Shown: piece after piece, positions 34,953 to 46,771 of the stretch
Position numbering within the stretch: the stretch's first letter is position 1
How the letters are laid out: every line of letters begins with the position of its first letter
Origin: Epiperipatus broadwayi
Lineage: Eukaryota > Onychophora > Udeonychophora > Euonychophora > Peripatidae
Assembly: GCA_028023455.1 (NCBI GenBank)
Contig: JAQFVV010000185.1
Span: 1,751,239 to 1,815,238 of the forward strand
Direction of reading: 5' to 3'
DNA: 64,000 bases
The notes under the pieces: model-generated
What the model was told of the DNA's origin: nothing
What the model saw: the letters and a program-made list of their open reading frames with translations, nothing else
Database searches by the model: none
Program-made: the position numbers and the translations under genes

Positions 34953-36854
34953 AATGGGAGCAAGATCTTTGAGATTCACATATACTGACACTGGGGGCGC
35001 AACTAGTCCGAAAAAAGGATCTAGACATTTATTTTAGGGTAGCCAGGACATGCAAATCAAAAGGGCACCGAACTACACTCAAGGAGGGACAAGATATCTT
35101 AAATATTATTTAGACAGTTGAGAAATCAAAGCACAAAGACAAACATCAGCCGAATTAAGTTTAAACAATTTATTAATTTTATTAAAAGTTGTGCAATAGA
35201 GTGAAGACATCTAGCCACGAATACAAAAGTGGCTTATAGTAACATATGTGTATTTACCAGAGAGTGCACAAGAATGCACAAGAATATGACAAACATGAAG
35301 GCATAAAACATTTTGGCAGCAAAATTATCTCACTTAAAATAGAAGAAATTGTTAGGAAAATATCTTCTTACTGGCCAGTTGTAAAATTACAAAACAAACA
35401 ACAACTTTAGCTTCCTGAATCAGGGATAATAAAACAGTTACTGTCCCGCCAGCAATCAACGTAACCAGTGTGAACGTCTGAGCAGTAATATTCTAATTAC
35501 TGTCATTAAAACGCCGCAGGAATGCTGTGCGTAATACTACATTCAAAGTAAACATGGTTGATCTCACTTACAAGACAGCAAAAGATATTTGATTATGATA
35601 TTATGTAATCCAGAAAGAAATGACTACTTTCAGACAATCCGAAGAAATAACTTAACAAATAGCCAGCAAAAAGATTTTGTTGTTTGCACAAAAAGTGCAA
35701 ATGAAACATACTTAAATATTCCTTATTTTACAACTAAGGGTAGGTGAATAAATAAAGACTATGAAAACTGCCAATACATTTTGTAACAGTTAACAAAATA
35801 ATCAGGTATATATTAAACATATAAAATACCATCTCCTAATGCACCCTCTGATAAACAAAAATTGCAAACAAACTTGGAATCTTATAACTAAGATTCCAAG
35901 ACACACTTTAAATACTAAAAAAAGTACATATAGATAATAAATAATTAAAAAAAACAATTAATACCATTTTAAAACATATTTATTGTTAGATTGAGTGGAG
36001 GTTTAATTAAATGCAATTTATTTACCATGGCTAGAATAGGAAAAAGTTTAGCTTACAGTAAGACAGAGTCCTAGTGATTTAGTGACGAGTGCACACTTTT
36101 GATAATAGTTCATCTTTCAGGTCCTTTGACAGCGGCAAGGTAGAGGCATTGTTTATTTTAGAAGTTCATGGCATGACTGAAGAAGAGATGGTAGGCGTGG
36201 TCCATCTTTTGTTTAAATTAGCAAGACATTCTAATGATGGCAAAACTCACAGCGGTGGATTTTGACATCTTGCACACCAACAAAGTTTGTCAATAATTAT
36301 TTAAGTTTTTAGTAGGAATTAAACATCCAAACAGCTACTCACAACGGTATCTCTTTGCAGGCTGTAATCCAAGTGTGTATCTAATAATGAATCTCTTTCT
36401 AAAAATTGGCAGGCTATCCTTCCCTTGCTACATTTCCTGTGCAAAACTTTCATTAGTGTCCATTCTATATTCCAGGCAGGGCAAATATTAATTTCCCACT
36501 CAATCTAATTTAAGACTTCCAACCAGGGATAATTGAAACAAAAATGACAAATACAAAACTAAATATCCGCTTTTTTTTAGAATTAACTTTAAAAATATGA
36601 CTAAAATAAAAGCAACAGGAATATATAATTAGCAAGCTTGTCTGTTTTTAATCAAATTGATTAAAACAGGTGGTGAAAGTAAACTATTTTAAAATCAATT
36701 TTATAAACATTAAATGATCTACTTTAAATATAAATGTGTATGTGTTTTAAATAATAATAAAAATTTTAGCATTAGACATTTAAAGAAAATGAAGTTGTTC
36801 TTTCTTTATTAATTTTAGTAATAAAACCATTAAATTGGAAATCAATCGGGCTCA
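34950..36854 (-). repeat. 3' LTR of the gag-only element
   Basis: 1905 bp, plus strand TGTAATGGGAGC...GGCTCA, aligned end to end with 38951-40849 with scattered substitutions, many of them transitions. A PBS-like string lies inside at about 34989-35002. Confidence 0.87.
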
Positions 36855-37077
36855 ACTTCCTCAACACGTGATCAAAAAAAAAACATTCCTGCAACTTTTT
36901 TTTTCTTTTTTTTTTTTAAACTATAAACATTTTAAAAACTACCCCTAGAAATTCGGCTGAAGTTTGCCTCGCACTCATGAAAAACAAACTATTTCATTTC
37001 CAACATTTATCCATTCTCATAAATCCTTAACCAAATCTTTTTTTTCTTTTTTAAACAGTACGTCCGATCAATATCAC

Positions 37078-38463
37078 TTATGCTCGGTCAGGTGGTTGCT
37101 TCTTATGGAGAGTTTGGTCAGGATGATCTACTCTCCTGAACCTGTCTACAGGTTCTCTTGATACATTGCCAAAATCTACAGCCATTAAAAATTCTGCCAT
37201 TTCTTCTATTGACTGCCCATTATTACTCAACATCATTTGTTGTATGTCTGGTGGCATATTATGTCAGATAGTCCTCATGACTTGATCGTCCGACAATGGA
37301 AAGGCCGTTAATGCCTTGAGTTTCGCTACTTGTCTATAAAAAATTGCGTGTATGTTTCACCGCGAACGCTGGGATAGCTCTAATGGGATATTTTATAGAG
37401 TATCCCATCTTGTCTGGCTTCACTCCAAAATGTTCTTAAAATGGTGTGCCTATATTCCTCAAATGTTCTTGGTTTGGTGAATAAAGTGTGCCACCAGTCA
37501 GAGGCTGTTTCACGAAGGTAGTTACTGGCTACTGTAACTTTATCCCTTTCCGGCCAGTCTTGGACACAAAACATATTAGCCAAACTTCCTAAATGATTTA
37601 ATGGGCTTTCTCCCACCTCAGCCTTGAACGTTTCTATTAGGAATTGTTTTTCCAAGAATCTACTGGAGGGCCCTCCCTGTCTTTTACTTCTCGACTCCCT
37701 ATATTCATTTTCTGTTTCATACTGTTTGTCTTCAATATAGAATGCCCTAGATTTATTCTCTATCCAAGCTAGCCTATATTTCAGTCCTTTTATCATATCA
37801 ATACAGGTGTGTTGCACTTCTGTTTTCAAATTATTCTTACTTTCCTCTATGCCTTCGAACATCTTTTCTAATTTCCTGACAGCACCATCAACCCTCAGAT
37901 CTATTTCTCTCTGCATTTCTCCTTCCTTTAACATCTCCAATTCTATCCATGTTGTTTTATGTATGTCTATCCATTCCTTGCACATCCCTTCAACCTGCAC
38001 CATCTTTATTTCTAAACTACCTGTCCTAACACTACCTTGATGTACCTCATCTTTAACTTCTTTCATCTCTTCCTTTTAAAATTTCAACTTCCTGAACCTC
38101 CTTATTCTGATCTTTCTCTATGGCTTCTATAGCTGCCTGAATTTTGTTGACTTTCTTCAATATTTCCTGTCCCATTCCTTTCATTTCTGCTTTCAACTCC
38201 TGCAGTATTGTTTGTTGACACTGTTTTATTTCTATCTTTTGTTTTGTTATATTTTGTTTCATTTCCAGCAACTCTTGTCATATTTATTTCATCTCAGCTT
38301 GTTGATCTTGTTTCATTTCTAGCAACTCTTGTCGTATTTCTTTCATCAACTTTATCATGATCTGTGTCTTGCTCTCTTCTTCTTCTACTATCTGGGTGTA
38401 TTTAAATGAAACAGGGCTCTTTTCCAAACCTGCCACCCTGTCACCTTCTTCTTTACTTTCCAT
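37078..38463 (-). pseudogene. Gag-like protein of the gag-only element
   Basis: Starts at ATG 38463 (MESKEEGDR). The N-terminal part is a long coiled coil containing an imperfect repeat of LLEMKQ units (complement 38053-38463, stops near 38286). A one-base shift near 38060 leads into complement 37380-38066. This has further helical sequence, then a capsid-like domain with NHLGSLANMF, DKVTVASNYL and SDWWHTLFTKPRTFEEY, paralleling the gypsy Gag at 30200-31080. After a stop at 37380 and another shift the homologous FPLSDDQV segment and a basic C-terminus follow, ending at 37078. There is no zinc knuckle. The protein would assemble particles and bind the element RNA. This copy is inactivated by stops and at least two shifts. 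Confidence 0.82.
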
Positions 38464-38918
38464 TTTTATACAAGGCTAACTCGTTACACTAACTTTTTTT
38501 TTTTAAACAAAAATCTCAAAGCAAATAAAACACTATTTATTTATATGCAAGAAGAAAATGAACTATTTTTACTACTTTTAAATTCGAAAATTTACTCCGA
38601 ATGTTTTTTTCTTTTTGTTTAAACAACTACAATAAAAAACTCTATTTATTATTTATGTCATATAAAAAAGACGAACTATATATATTTAACTCTTCAAAAA
38701 AAATTAACTCTGACAGACTTTTCTTAGAAAATACGCTATTTATTGTTTATTTATTTATGTCATACGAAAAAGTTGAAACCCCGTTCTACCAATCTGCTCC
38801 AACAATGCATGCAATAATTAACAAAAATCGAACCTCAACTGACTAGACCTTGCCACTTACACCTGAAATCTTTTTCAACCGTCTAAACAAAATCTCACAT
38901 GGGTTTGAAAACTCAGAG

Positions 38919-38936
38919 GCTCCATGTTGGGTGCCA
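38919..38936 (-). promoter_or_regulatory. primer-binding site, tRNA-Lys type
   Basis: Minus strand TGGCACCCAACATGGAGC, 14 bases from the LTR end. It equals the complement of the tRNA-Lys(CUU) 3' end (TGGCGCCCAACGTGGGGC) except for three G-to-A changes. This fixes the orientation of the element. Confidence 0.8.
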
Positions 38937-38950
38937 AAAATGACTATATA

Positions 38951-40849
38951 TGTAACGGAAGAAAGATCTTTAAGAATCGCATATACTGACCCCAAGGGCG
39001 CCACTGGTCTGAAAAAAGGAACTAGACATTTTTTAGGGTGGACAGGACATGCGAATCAAAAGGGCACCGAACTACACTCAGGGAGGGACAAGATATCTTA
39101 AATATTATTTAGACAGTTGAGAAATCAAAGCACAAAGACAAACGTCAGCCAAATTAAGTTTAAAACAATTTATTAATTATATTAAAAGTTGTGCAATAGA
39201 GTGAAGACATCTAGCCACGAATACAAAAGTGGCTTATAGTAACATACGTGTATTTACCAGAGAGTGCACAAAAGTATGACAAACATGAAGGCATAAAACA
39301 TTTTGGCGGCAAAATTATCTCACTTAAAATAGAAGAAATGGTTAGGAAAATATCTTCTTGCTGGCCAGTTATAAAATTACAAAACAAACAACAACTTTAG
39401 CTTCCTGAATCAGGGATAATAAAACAGTTACTGTCCCACTGGAAATCAATGTAACCAGCGTGAACATCCGAGCAGTAATATTCTAATTACTGTCGTTAAA
39501 ATGCTGCAGGACTGCTGCGCGTAATACTACATTCAAAGTAAATGTGGTCGATCTCAGTTACAAGACAGAAAAAAATATTTGATTACAAACTTATGTAATC
39601 AAGAAAGAAATGACTACTTTCAGACAACCCGATGAAATAACTTAACAAATAGCCAGCAAAAAGATTTTGTTGTTTGCACAAACAGTGCAAACGATACATA
39701 CTTAAAGATTCCTTATTTTACAACTAAGGGTAGGTGAATAAATAAAGACTATGAAAACTGCCAATGCATTTTGTAATAGTTAATGAAATAATCAGGTATA
39801 TATTAAACATATAAAATACCATCTCCTAATGCACCCTCTGATAAACGAAAATTGCAAACAAACTTGGAATCTTAAAACTAAGATTCCAAGACACACTTTA
39901 AATACTAAAAAAAAAGTACATACAGATAATAAATAATTAAAAAAACAATTAATACCATTTTAAAACATATTTATCATTAGATTGAGCAGAGATTTAATTA
40001 AACGCAATTTATTTACCCTGGCTAGAATAGGAAAAAGTTTAGCTTACGGTAAGACAGAGTCCTAGTGATTTAATGACGAGTGTGCACTTTTAATAATAGT
40101 TCATCTTTCAGGTCCTTTGACAGTGGCAAGTTAGAGGCAGTGTTTATTTTAGAGGTTCATGGCATGACTGAAGAAGAGCTGGTAGGCGTGGGTTCGTTCC
40201 TTGTTTAAATTAGAAAGACATTCTAATGATGGCAAAACTCACAGTGGTGGATTTTGACATCTTACACACCAACGAAGTTTGTCAATAATTATTTAAGTTT
40301 TTAGTAGGAATTAACCATCTGAACAGCTACTCACAATGGTATCTCTTTGCAGGCAATAATCCAAGTGTGTATCTAATAATGACTCTCTCTCTCTAAAAAT
40401 TGGTGGGCTATCCTTGCCTTGCTACATTTCCTGCACAAAACTTTCATTAGTGTCCATTCTATATTCCAGGAAGGGCAAATATTAATTTCCTGCTCAATCT
40501 AATTTAAGGCTTCCAACCAGGGATAATTGAAACAAAAACAACAAATACAAAACTAATTCTCCACTTTTTTTTTAGAATTAACTTTAAAAATATGACTAAA
40601 ATAAAAGAAACAGGAATATATAATTAGCAAGCTTGTCTGTTTTTAATCAAATTGATTAAAACAGGCAGTGAAAGTAAACTATTTTGAAATAAATTTTATA
40701 AACATTAAATGATCTACTTTAAATATAAATGTGTATGTGTTTTAAATAATAATAAAAGTTTTAGCATTAGACACTTAATGAAAATGAAGTTGTTCTTCCT
40801 TTATTAATTTTAGTAATAAAACCATTGAATCGGAAATCAATCCGGCTCA
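38951..40849 (-). repeat. 5' LTR of the gag-only element
   Basis: 1899 bp, plus strand TGTAACGGAAGA...GGCTCA. A second PBS-like sequence lies inside the LTR at 38990-39003 (minus strand TGGCGCCCTTGGGG). The frame at 38850-39101 only overlaps the PBS and LTR edge. Confidence 0.87.
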
Positions 40850-41757
40850 ATATATATATATATAATTACAACATATTTGCATAGTTTAAGTTATAAAATG
40901 TCTTTAAAATAAATAAACAAACATATATAATAAAATTGACATTCATCATTATTAAAATTTTAACACTCAGAAGAAATTTGTAAGTTAGTTTCTAAAGATT
41001 TCAATTGTATATTCTTTCATAAAGATATATTAAATGTTACATAAATATAAAAAAAAATAGACAATAAAAAATAAGATCTTTTTTTTGTCCTGTCATTTTA
41101 AATCAGTTAGTTATTTCCAGCACTTTCACTTACTTTATTCATCCTAAAGTGGCTCTAAGTGACATGAAATATGTACATTTACAAGTAAATTAAGAGATTT
41201 GCTTCTAGTTGTTAAAACCATTAATTTCACTCATTTCTTGGATATTCACTTATATATGTGGTTAAGTTGAATAGTATTTTTGGATCATTAAGAAATTTGG
41301 AAGTTATAATAAAATGTATCAATACAATTATGAAAGCTATTTTTTTAAACTTATTTAAGAAAGCTGGTTTACTTTTGAGGCGTTATGCTTCATGAAGTTT
41401 CCAATATTGTTTTATGAGCAAGTAGAGAGACCGACACCTCAAAATGATAAAGTTGCACTTAGCAAATCATTTTTAGTATTAACCCCTAATCCAATAATTT
41501 TTTGTAAGGAAATTTATAAGAAAAATTTGGAGAATATGACGAACGAAAGTAATGTCTTCTTTTTTTATTAACCAGCAAGAATGATGATGATATCCTGTGT
41601 TCCATAGCCAGCTCCTTTTTATTGTTGTAAATATTCACATGCTGATTTAAAAAAAAAATCTTTAACTCTATTGTTTAGCAGTTTTAAAATATTTTTTTTA
41701 AATAACAAAATAAAAGAAAAAAAATAATGTTAATAAAAAAATATACATATATATATA

Positions 41758-42988
41758 TTGAAGCAGTCAATCGTAGCTTAAGATTGAGATTATGTTTCCA
41801 CCTACTAACCTGTATTCAAACCCCTACATCCCATCCTGCTCCTTTTGTCGTGTATATACTTTTTATGTATATATTTGGAATGCATGCCTAAATTTATAGT
41901 TTAACTTTCAATATGATTATTAATTCTATTATTAATTATTAGTTATTTTTTATTAAAGTATTATAGTTGTGATTCAAATATATATAGGAGCAAAAACTTA
42001 CTAACAAAAGATTGATGTTTTAAATATTTTATTATACGTCATTTTTTAAAACTTTTTTCTTTTTAAATTGCTTGTTTTTTTCTTTTAAACTGTATATTTT
42101 GTAAAATCCAATATGGAAGATGCTGCAGTAATTGTCTAAAAATAATAAAAGGGTTTGGAAGACTATTGTTTTATTCTGGGGTAGGTATTTTAATTAAAGT
42201 TTTTACTTAAAATGGGATTAAGATTAGAGATACTTTTGTTAAAAACATGTTGTCAAATCTATTTCTAATCTGGAAATACATTCGAATTTAATTTTGGATG
42301 TTATCTTACTGTTGCATCTTCAAAAACAACTGATAAAAGAAAAAGTATAAAATGACTGAATTTTGAATCAGAGAGAGATAAGCTACTATTGAAAGACCTG
42401 ATTGTAAACATATTACATGTTGCTTGCAACTTAAATAATGTAGCAGTAAATCCACACTTCTCAGCCCAGTTGGGTCATCATCTTATGCGGCCATACCATT
42501 CTGCTGCCCAAGATGAATAAAAGCCTGACCTAAGAATTTTAGTGTGCTAATAGAAGCTTGCTGCCACAGAAGAACTAGCATTTCAATAGTCGTGCCCATG
42601 ACATACTTTAAATTGGACTTTAATAATTGCAAGGTAAATTATTTCAAACCACCACCATTGAAACTAAATCTAGCCTCACTAATATCAAATCCTGCTATCA
42701 AGATTCTAACATATTCTTCAATTTTCTATCTTTTAAATTAATATGTTTTTTTATATAAATAACATGTAATTTGCTCTTAAATAATTTATATAAATTTAAT
42801 TCTCTCTCATATGCTCTTAACTTTCCTTAACTTTGGTGCGGTCATTTGTTTATATGTATTTATTATTTGATTTATATATTTACTTGCTTATTATTATGCC
42901 AATACCCAGCAACCTAGCAAACTTAATTTCTAAAATCCTTTTTGTCTTTCAATTAAATCTCCATTATTAAGTTTTTATTAACGTCCCC

Positions 42989-43020
<32 letters not shown>

Positions 43021-44915
43021 ACCGAGATACATCAGGAAGAGCTAGGTATAATATATATATATATATATATATATAATGCATTATAAATTAATATGTTCAC
43101 CAGATTGTTTTATGAATCAACATTTTAGGTTCATTTTAATATAAAAATTGATTTGTTTATCTCTGGATTATCTACCCAGGGAATATCCAGAACTCAAGCT
43201 AATTAACGCTCTGAAACATTTATTTTATAATTATTTATTAAATTTTGAAAGGGTGACTTATAATTCGTTTTCTATATAACTGCAAATCTTACTTCATTTT
43301 TCATACTCTTAAAATATCAAATACAGTATTTAAATATTCCAGTTATTATAAAAATGACAAAGGTGGGATTGAATTATTTTAAATATCAGAAAAGGGATGG
43401 GGGTAAATCTTAATGTTTTTTTACTAAATAAAATCTTCATGTATATTTTATTAATCTAAATATCTCTCTTTCTATATAACTGCATAGTGATTTTATTTAT
43501 ATAAATTATAGCATTCAAATAAGGGTCATCTATTTTAAAGCAGTAAATTATATTTCATGCCGTTAGTGACATCATTACTGCATTACTGACATTTAGCCAA
43601 TTTTTTTGGATTATATATATGTGCTTCTTTGTCTGAGGGTTATGACAAGTTTGAACCCATGGATTTCTTCTCAAGTCTTGTCCTGAGTATAGTTGAAACT
43701 ACCCAGGACCATTTATGTCATATAAAAGGGCCTCCGGTGGTGATCCCTAAGTCTGGCACATGCTATGCCCATCCACATTTATTTCATATAAAATGCCTCT
43801 GGCGGTGATCCCATAAGTTTGGCACATCCAATGCATATTCACTTCTACATATCAAAGGTCTGCACATCAACGATGACCACGGCATGCCCATCCACTTCGT
43901 TCTCATCCAGAAGCATAACAATTTCCTCTTAGTTATTTTTAGGCCATTATGTCAGCACCGCAAACTTCTTCGTATTATTATTTCTTTTTTTGCTTCATGA
44001 CCCAGTTTTAATGCTCTAATATTAAAATTGTGCTCTGCTTAAAAATATATATAAATGCCAACTACTTCTATTTTTATTAATTAAATTTAATTTAGTCTTA
44101 TACAATACCACCATCATAACTTATTTCTATATTTAAGAGTATATATATGTCTTGGAGAAAATAAAGTGTTCGTCTTACTATCGTTAAAATAATTTTTCAT
44201 TAAATATTTTGTCATAGTTTCAAATATAATGTTCTCAAATGTATTTTGTTTATTTTCACGACCTCAATGGCATGAAAATAGTTTATATAATATGTATAAT
44301 GAATTTTGGTAAGCTCCTAGAAAATATACATGTTAGTCATCATGTTTCTGAACCATAAATCAAAGTGTTAATGACAGTATTATGTAATTCTTTCTAATAT
44401 TCGATTGGCATCTTAATATTGGACCCACCAAAGATGTGTGTTTATTTGTAATATATTATTTAGCTAATAAAGAGCATATGATAAATAATAGCTTGAAGGA
44501 CACTATGTAATTATCTACCGCTTGCTCATTCATGCACATACTAATGTACTTAATTTATAAATGAATAATAATTTGTCAGTATATTAAAATATATTTTATT
44601 GTCTAACTTATTTGAGTAGTTCTAATTCCTTCTTTTTTCCACTTCCAAAAGTAAAGCCTGCTTATATATTTTAGTTTAGTCATAGTATTATAGATGTCTC
44701 ATAGTTTCGCTCAGCTTTGCTAGTCAGCTGGATTAAAATTAATTCACATGTGCCATCACTTGTATGTTATTCATTAGGTGTTTGATCTGGGGCTTAGAGA
44801 GTGGGTTCGAATCCAGGCTGGTCCCTGATCTAAATCTCAGGCTTGACTGGGTTTGAAGTATATTTTGTGAGTTCCAGCTTTGTTAGATGGATAAACATGT
44901 TTTGACCGGCACAAT
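41758..44915. mobile_element. unclassified 3.16-kb insertion in the gypsy 5' LTR
   Basis: It interrupts an alignment that is continuous in LTR B (about 25672). It starts TTGAAGCAGTC after (TA)n and ends GACCGGCACAAT. R1 copy 2 begins with the similar TTAAAGCAGTT, and a similar end (CGACTGGTACAAT) occurs at about 51789-51801. tRNA B-box-like sequences lie near both ends: TTCAAACCCC at 41817 (reverse) and GGGTTCGAATCCAGG at about 44804 (forward). No coding frame longer than 65 codons is present, and (TA)n tracts occur at about 42991-43016 and 43049-43075. It may be a composite bounded by SINE-like ends. Confidence 0.6.
44760..44915 (+). repeat. SINE-like segment with tRNA B box
   Basis: GTGGGTTCGAATCCAGGCTGG fits the pol III B box (GGTTCGANTCC). 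A poorly matching A-box candidate lies about 45 bases upstream, and a ~100-base tail ends GGCACAAT next to TA. A related segment lies at 51700-51803. The split promoter is only partly supported. Confidence 0.4.
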
Positions 44916-45304
44916 ATTACATTGAAAAATTTATGTTGTAATCTACAAATCAATTGAATATTTAAACAACCATAATAATACTACTATATCTTTTATAATT
45001 TAAAAAATAAATAAATAAATAAAGGTACAATATAATTATATTTAGCAAATTAAATACAACTGCCAACGATTGTTTGTTTATACACATTCTCATAATTATA
45101 CACATATTTTTCCATTACAATGATGTATCTCAAAACAAAGCATATATCATAATAAATAAATAAACTTGAACTAAATAACAATAAAACAATTAATAACAAT
45201 AACACTAACAATTATTTACAAATCCTTAAGTAAAACTATATCAAAGACATTTTTTAAAACCATACTAGAGCTTCAAAAAAGTAAGGATGGATTTTCTATC
45301 CTGT

Positions 45305-45307
<3 letters not shown>

Positions 45308-45345
<38 letters not shown>
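45308..45345. repeat. (TA)n microsatellite at junction of gypsy LTR and R1
   Basis: About 19 TA units lie between the end of LTR C and the start of R1 copy 2. The short frames 45265-45465 and 45287-45484 only read through this tract. Confidence 0.95.
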
Positions 45346-45349
<4 letters not shown>

Positions 45350-46771
45350 GCAGTTGGATCTGAGTTCGATCCTGGATTCATGACATCTAGCCATAGGCCC
45401 ACTTTAAACCCTAGTGCTGACCTTCGGTTTCCGATGCAATGGGGCTTTTTTCGTTCAATCCACACTAATTTCCATAAAGAATAACTTATTTCATAAATAC
45501 GTATTAAAATTAATTGGTTTTAGATTTAAATTGATCAATTCTATTAATAAATTCATGATTAAATTATTCATGAATTTATATGTTATAGCTGTGTGGATTG
45601 TGCGTATATATTTGTAAATATTTAGATATATATAATTGTTTAAAGGTTTCATTGCATCGGGAATGTTTGATTTTATTTTTAAATAATTTGTTAAAGTTTT
45701 ATTGATTAAAGGCTACATTCTTTTGATAAGCTTCCAGATTTTCCCTTTCCAAAAACAACAGTTAAAGTTTTATTAATTAGAAAAAAAGATAAGGATTTCC
45801 CAATTAAAATCATTTTCTGATTTTAAGAATTCATTTTCTAATTAGAAAATGAATTCAAGTTAATGAGTTTGAAAGCCTTATCGAGGGAATGTATCTAAAA
45901 ACAGCCAGTAAATCTAAAAACATTGATAATGAAAGAAGCACTAGCCCGAAGGCATCAGAGGACATATATATATATATAGCTCTGAAAAGTTTGGAGACAA
46001 AAAAGCCATCTTTGTTGTAGAGAAGTACAGTAAACTGTGTGTTTTAAATAGTGTTTAGATCATGGTAAGGGGCTAAGTATCAGAAATCTGGCTATCGGTT
46101 CCTGAAGTCCCCTGAAAATCTTCAATGGAGCTGCTGAATCTTTTCCAGACAAATCATGCTGCCAAAATCAAATAAAATGCTGTTCAAGTAATCAATCAAA
46201 TGGTGCCTACATTTTTACCAACTTGGACATGTAACCTAAGGATCAAGCCCGGAGGAAATGGGTAATGTATTTCCATAATGAACCTTAAACTTTCTGGCCA
46301 GTTCCGAACATTACTTTACATTCCCTTTAAGAGCTCTTTTCATTCTATAAATGTCATAATCTCTGTGTAGTAATCTCTATGTAAACTTACTTTTATTTAT
46401 GCTATTATATCGTAATTCTCTCATCTTCTAGTCTTTAATTTCCTCTTTTCTTACTTGGCGGTTCATTTATTATATTTTATATATATTTGTGTAATTTATT
46501 AATGTTGTTATTTTGATTATATGCCAATAATCTTTCAACTCAATAAACCTCTTTGTTCTCTTTGCCTTACGTAGAAAATATAATATTAAATCTGATAATA
46601 ATTCTCACCCATTAGATCTAAATTTATAAATTCTATCAATCATCGAGGCGAAAGAAATTATTACATGTGTGTTATTTTTATAATTGGCTAATAATAAATT
46701 ATTAGCTCCATTTCTAATCTATGCCCCAGTTATTTTCTCGTGTTTACCAATATGTATTTATTCATGTATAT
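45345..46771 (+). repeat. dispersed repeat R1, copy 2, first part
   Basis: Reverse complement of roughly 830-2272. It begins TTAAAGCAGTTGG with a B-box-like GAGTTCGATCCTGG at 45361. It is interrupted at 46771 by a 3.8-kb LTR-like insertion and resumes at 50592. Non-coding. Confidence 0.75.

Larger units (their letters stand above)
34950..40849 (-). mobile_element. gag-only (non-autonomous) LTR retrotransposon nested in the gypsy 5' LTR
   Basis: Direct LTRs 34950-36854 (1905 bp) and 38951-40849 (1899 bp) flank a 2.1-kb internal region on the minus strand that codes only for a Gag-like protein; no protease, RT or integrase sequence is present. Both sides read ATAT (34946-34949 and 40850-40853), a 4-bp target duplication in (TA)n. 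A PBS lies at 38919-38936. A short purine tract (GAGGAAG on the minus strand) abuts the 3' LTR at about 36856-36862. The architecture fits gag-only non-autonomous elements (TR-GAG type). Pol functions must have come from elsewhere, plausibly from the gypsy family it landed in, whose capsid is homologous. Confidence 0.87.
22332..45307 (-). mobile_element. Ty3/gypsy retrotransposon with nested insertions
   Basis: The element lies on the minus strand. 3' LTR 22332-26083 (TGTAATGG...TGTACA on the plus strand), internal region 26084-32499 with gag-pol remains, 5' LTR 32500-45307. The 5' LTR is interrupted by a gag-only LTR element (34950-40849) and a 3.16-kb insertion (41758-44915). Removing these leaves about 3.75 kb, matching the 3752 bp of the 3' LTR. 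The flanks read ATAT on both sides (22328-22331 and 45308-45311), a 4-bp target duplication inside (TA)n. A purine-rich tract (GTGAGAGGG on the minus strand) sits next to the 3' LTR at about 26087-26095. The order of domains (protease, RT, RNase H, integrase) places it in Ty3/gypsy. Original length was about 13.9 kb. Confidence 0.87.
32500..45307 (-). repeat. 5' LTR of the gypsy element, split by two insertions (LTR C)
   Basis: Pieces 32500-34949, 40850-41756 and 44916-45307 align in order with 22332-26083. For example GGAACATAATCATATGAC occurs at 22338 and at 32507, and the block before the second break (41700-41756) continues at 44916 as it does without a break at 25675-25690. The plus strand ends CTATCCTGTACA at 45307 followed by (TA)n. 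The frame at 32435-32692 is a chance frame shared with 22243-22563. Confidence 0.88.
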
